This document shows, in pieces, positions 15,759-17,953 of a stretch of DNA of 17,953 bases. Origin of the DNA: Gammaproteobacteria bacterium. Lineage in GTDB: Bacteria > Pseudomonadota > Gammaproteobacteria > SZUA-229. A program made the position numbers and the translations under genes. The stretch covers positions 1 through 17,953 of the forward strand of contig JAPHRB010000061.1 in assembly GCA_026197015.1 (NCBI GenBank), in the 5' to 3' direction. The notes under the pieces were generated by a model. That model made no database searches, was not told the DNA's origin, and saw only the letters and a list, made by a program, of their open reading frames with translations. Numbering within the stretch: position 1 is the first letter of the stretch; every line of letters starts with the position of its first letter.

Positions 15759-16868
15759 CTAGAATATAATCACTGAGCGAATACTTTCACCGCTGTGCAT
15801 TAAATCAAACGCCCGATTTATATCTTCCAGTGGCATGGTATGTGTAACCATTTTATCCAGTTCAATTTCACCGTTCATATAACGATCTACATAACCAGGT
15901 AATTCGGTACGGCCTTTAACTCCACCAAACGCACTGCCTTTCCAGGTACGTCCCACAACTAAGTTAAACGGACGAGTTGAAATTTCCTGACCGGCACCGG
16001 CAACACCAATCACGGTGGAAACGCCCCAGCCCATATGGGTACACTCAAGCGCTTCACGCATAACATGAATATTACCGATACATTCAAATGAATAATCCAC
16101 TCCACCATTGGTCATTTCAATAATGGCTTCGGTGGTACTACCGCTTAATTGTTCTGGATTGATAAAATCCGTTGCCCCGAGGGCTTTAGCTATTTCCCAT
16201 TTATCAGGATTAATATCAACTGCAATTATACGCCCGGCTTTTGCCATCACTGCGCCCTGGATACAGGACAGACCAATGCCACCAAGGCCAAATACCGCAA
16301 CCGTAGAACCAGGTTCAACTTTTGCTGTATTTAAAACCGCACCAATCCGGGTCGTTACACCACAGCCAAGCAGGCAGACTTTGTCCAGTGGAGCGGCTTT
16401 ATTTATTTTCGCCAGTGCAATTTCAGGCACAACCGTATACTCGGAAAAAGTTGAACAGCCCATGTAGTGATAAATAGATTTACCGTTTTGTGAGAAACGG
16501 CGTGTGCCATCAGGCATAAATCCGGTCCATACCGTTGATGCAATCGACTGGCATAAATTTGTTTTTGGTGAATGACAGTATTCACAGGTACCACATTCAG
16601 GGATGTATAACGGAATAACATGATCACCCGGTTTCAGGTCTTTAACACCCGGGCCACATTCAACTACTTCACAACCGCCTTCATGCCCCAGAACTACAGG
16701 GAAAACCCCTTCAGGGTCATCACCAGAGAGAGTAAAAGCATCGGTATGGCAAACACCGGAAGCAATCACTTTTAATAAAACTTCGCCTTCTTTTGGTCCT
16801 TCGATATCAAGCATCTCAATTGACAGCGGTTTTTTTGCTTCCCATGCAACAGCAGCTTTAGTTTTCAT
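15759..16868 (-). CDS. frmA: S-(hydroxymethyl)glutathione dehydrogenase / class III alcohol dehydrogenase
   Basis: 369 aa, a zinc- and NAD-dependent class III alcohol dehydrogenase that oxidises the spontaneous formaldehyde-glutathione adduct to S-formylglutathione; it also reduces S-nitrosoglutathione in known members. The catalytic zinc ligands are Cys40 (GVCHTDA), His62 (GHEGG) and Cys169. The structural zinc ligands are Cys92, Cys95, Cys98 and Cys106. The NAD fold shows GLGGIG (194-199) with Asp218 at the end of the second strand. Arg174 in GCGVTTRIGA replaces the Gly usual at that place. AGGAG lies 10 nt before the ATG. It is the first gene of the formaldehyde operon, with a promoter that carries an operator in its spacer, and a divergent TetR gene is the likely regulator. 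Confidence 0.95.
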   Translation of the reverse strand: MKTKAAVAWEAKKPLSIEMLDIEGPKEGEVLLKVIASGVCHTDAFTLSGDDPEGVFPVVLGHEGGCEVVECGPGVKDLKPGDHVIPLYIPECGTCEYCHSPKTNLCQSIASTVWTGFMPDGTRRFSQNGKSIYHYMGCSTFSEYTVVPEIALAKINKAAPLDKVCLLGCGVTTRIGAVLNTAKVEPGSTVAVFGLGGIGLSCIQGAVMAKAGRIIAVDINPDKWEIAKALGATDFINPEQLSGSTTEAIIEMTNGGVDYSFECIGNIHVMREALECTHMGWGVSTVIGVAGAGQEISTRPFNLVVGRTWKGSAFGGVKGRTELPGYVDRYMNGEIELDKMVTHTMPLEDINRAFDLMHSGESIRSVIIF

Positions 16869-16910
16869 ATTATGTATGCTCCTAAATTATCGGTTATTGA
16901 TCTGCGTGAC

Positions 16911-16940
16911 ACAATAGAACGAATGTTCATTTCAAGTCAA
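16911..16940 (-). promoter_or_regulatory. Predicted promoter of the formaldehyde-oxidation operon
   Basis: On the minus strand TTGACT (16940-16935) and TATTGT (16916-16911) are separated by 18 bp. The spacer contains the whole 14-bp operator copy, so a bound repressor would block RNA polymerase directly. The start point should lie near 16904, leaving a leader of about 36 nt that includes the AGGAG. Confidence 0.65.
16918..16931 (-). promoter_or_regulatory. Operator copy 1 (dehydrogenase side)
   Basis: Read on the minus strand: AATGAACATTCGTT, a near-palindrome of form AAnGAA-CA-TTCnTT. An identical inverted copy lies at 17032-17045 on the other side of the intergenic region. It is the probable binding site of the divergent TetR-family regulator. 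Confidence 0.7.
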
Positions 16941-17031
16941 TAGAAATGACTGATTTTTATGTATTATTGGCAAATAAACCAATAAAAACAACATTTTATA
17001 CGCACATAAACAATATCGACTGAAATATAAC

Positions 17032-17045
17032 AATGAACATTCGTT
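17032..17045 (+). promoter_or_regulatory. Operator copy 2 (regulator side)
   Basis: AATGAACATTCGTT on the plus strand, the exact inverted copy of 16931-16918. The flanks are also partly alike: both continue into a TTGTG after the site. It lies 116 bp before the regulator ATG and probably serves autoregulation. I could not assign a convincing -35/-10 for this side. Confidence 0.65.
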
Positions 17046-17161
17046 TTGTGATAAATTATTTTTACAAAGTGACTCTATCTTGCATATTAACCATACTCGG
17101 ACATAGGTTTAAGAGTGAGAGACTTATTAATCTGTGCATTAATATCAAGGATATCTGAAAC

Positions 17162-17806
17162 ATGCCCTATTTAAAAAAAGTAGCACCGGTACCAGAGCCC
17201 GTTGATTGCCGCATTTTAACGGCTGCACTTGAGCTTTTTGTTAATAATGGTTTTCACAATGTTTCAGTTCACGAAATACAAAAGCAGGCTGACGTCAGCA
17301 TTGGTTCTATTTACAATCACTTTGGTGGTAAGGAAGGCATTGCCAAAGCACTGTACTATCACCTGTTAAATGAAATTCAGGATCTTGTAGATTGTGCAAA
17401 AGAAGAAAAAACCACCGCTGTAGAACGCTGCAATGAAATTATTCGTCAGTTATTTCATTACACAGAAACACATCAAAGTATTATCTCTTTTGTTTTTCAC
17501 CCAAGGCATAATGAGTTTCTTCCAGACGAACCGCCGATATATAACTCCAGCCCTTTTGTGGCAATTCACGAGATTATTCAACAAGGTATGGATAATAACG
17601 AAATCAGAAAACGTGATTTGTTAGTGGCCTCTTCTGCAATTTATGGCGGCCCAATCAGGATGATTAATTTACGTCTGGATAAAGTTATAAAAGACCCGCT
17701 GCCAGATTTGCTTGAGGAAATTTTAGATTGTATCTGGCAAGGCATGCTTGTAACTGAAACTGAAAATAATTCAAAAGATGATATAGGTTTGCATTCAGTA
17801 GGTTAA
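17162..17806 (+). CDS. TetR-family regulator, probable repressor of the formaldehyde operon
   Basis: 214 aa. The TetR helix-turn-helix lies at residues 33-57 (NVSVHEIQKQADVSIGSIYNHFGGKEG). The remaining residues form the regulatory domain, with a proline-rich stretch at 121-131. Four cysteines are present (16, 78, 90 and 190), and residue 2 is proline. AAGGA (17147-17151) is 10 nt before the ATG. The gene is divergent from the dehydrogenase gene, and the two inverted operators between them fit control of both directions. The inducer is not visible; formaldehyde or its glutathione adduct is the obvious guess. E. coli uses an unrelated CsoR/RcnR-type repressor (FrmR) for the same operon. Confidence 0.88.
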   Translation: MPYLKKVAPVPEPVDCRILTAALELFVNNGFHNVSVHEIQKQADVSIGSIYNHFGGKEGIAKALYYHLLNEIQDLVDCAKEEKTTAVERCNEIIRQLFHYTETHQSIISFVFHPRHNEFLPDEPPIYNSSPFVAIHEIIQQGMDNNEIRKRDLLVASSAIYGGPIRMINLRLDKVIKDPLPDLLEEILDCIWQGMLVTETENNSKDDIGLHSVG

Positions 17807-17953
17807 CTATACTAATTTTAATTTCTCAGTTAAATTACTCGTGACTTCATTAGCGGCCTATTCATTTTCAACTTACAGCCCTGTTATTTTGCCTTCACTT
17901 ACTGCTAATCGGATAAATATTTTCTGTATTATAAAATTTTCAGCATAGTTATA
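17807..17953. other. Terminal non-coding stretch
   Basis: 147 bp of AT-rich sequence after the regulator gene. No gene, hairpin terminator or repeat could be supported. Confidence 0.5.

Noticed and set aside
16108..16467. 119-codon plus-strand ORF opposite the dehydrogenase
   Set aside because: Antisense overlap with a highly conserved enzyme gene; no independent support.

Overview
The window reads as chromosomal DNA of a gammaproteobacterium with moderate GC content (mid-40s percent by eye). The pointers are an Rnk-type GreA-fold regulator, a YbdG/MscM-type mechanosensitive channel, a Pat/PatZ-type acetyltransferase, a c'-type cytochrome and the glutathione-dependent formaldehyde pathway. 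I cannot name a genus. No tRNA, rRNA or CRISPR array was seen.

Layout. 1-513 (+) is the 3' end of a ferric-reductase/ferredoxin-reductase-like flavoprotein, followed by a membrane cytochrome b (561-1310, +) and a hairpin terminator (1324-1354). On the minus strand follow a MscM/YbdG-like channel (1560-2837) and rnk (3303-3710). Both are flanked by poorly coding stretches that hold only a possible 32-codon ORF and a possible decayed ORF. Next is a divergent pair: a large Pat-type acyl-CoA-synthetase/GNAT fusion (4242-6920, -) and a histone-deacetylase-fold amidohydrolase (6994-7914, +). This pairing suggests writing and erasing of lysine acetylation. A c'-type cytochrome (7988-8449, -) lies beside an RND efflux operon that reads right to left: TetR regulator (13144-13752), membrane fusion protein (11681-13147) and RND pump (8577-11684). 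Successive genes overlap by ATGA. A perfect 32-bp palindrome over the predicted -10 is the likely operator.

A mobile element at about 13827-14822 has 31-bp inverted termini, a RAYT/Y1 transposase gene broken by one in-frame TGA, and a 49-bp exact tandem duplication of its right end. To its right is a formaldehyde-detoxification operon: S-(hydroxymethyl)glutathione dehydrogenase (15759-16868, -) and S-formylglutathione hydrolase (14849-15685, -). A TetR-family regulator (17162-17806, +) is divergent from it. The intergenic region carries two inverted copies of a 14-bp near-palindrome, one sitting exactly in the -35/-10 spacer of the dehydrogenase promoter.

I do not see a clearly new multi-gene system. 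The most promising items are the divergent acetyltransferase/deacetylase locus (with the phospho-histidine position retained in the synthetase part), the TetR-controlled formaldehyde operon with twin operators, and the nonsense-interrupted RAYT element with a duplicated terminus.
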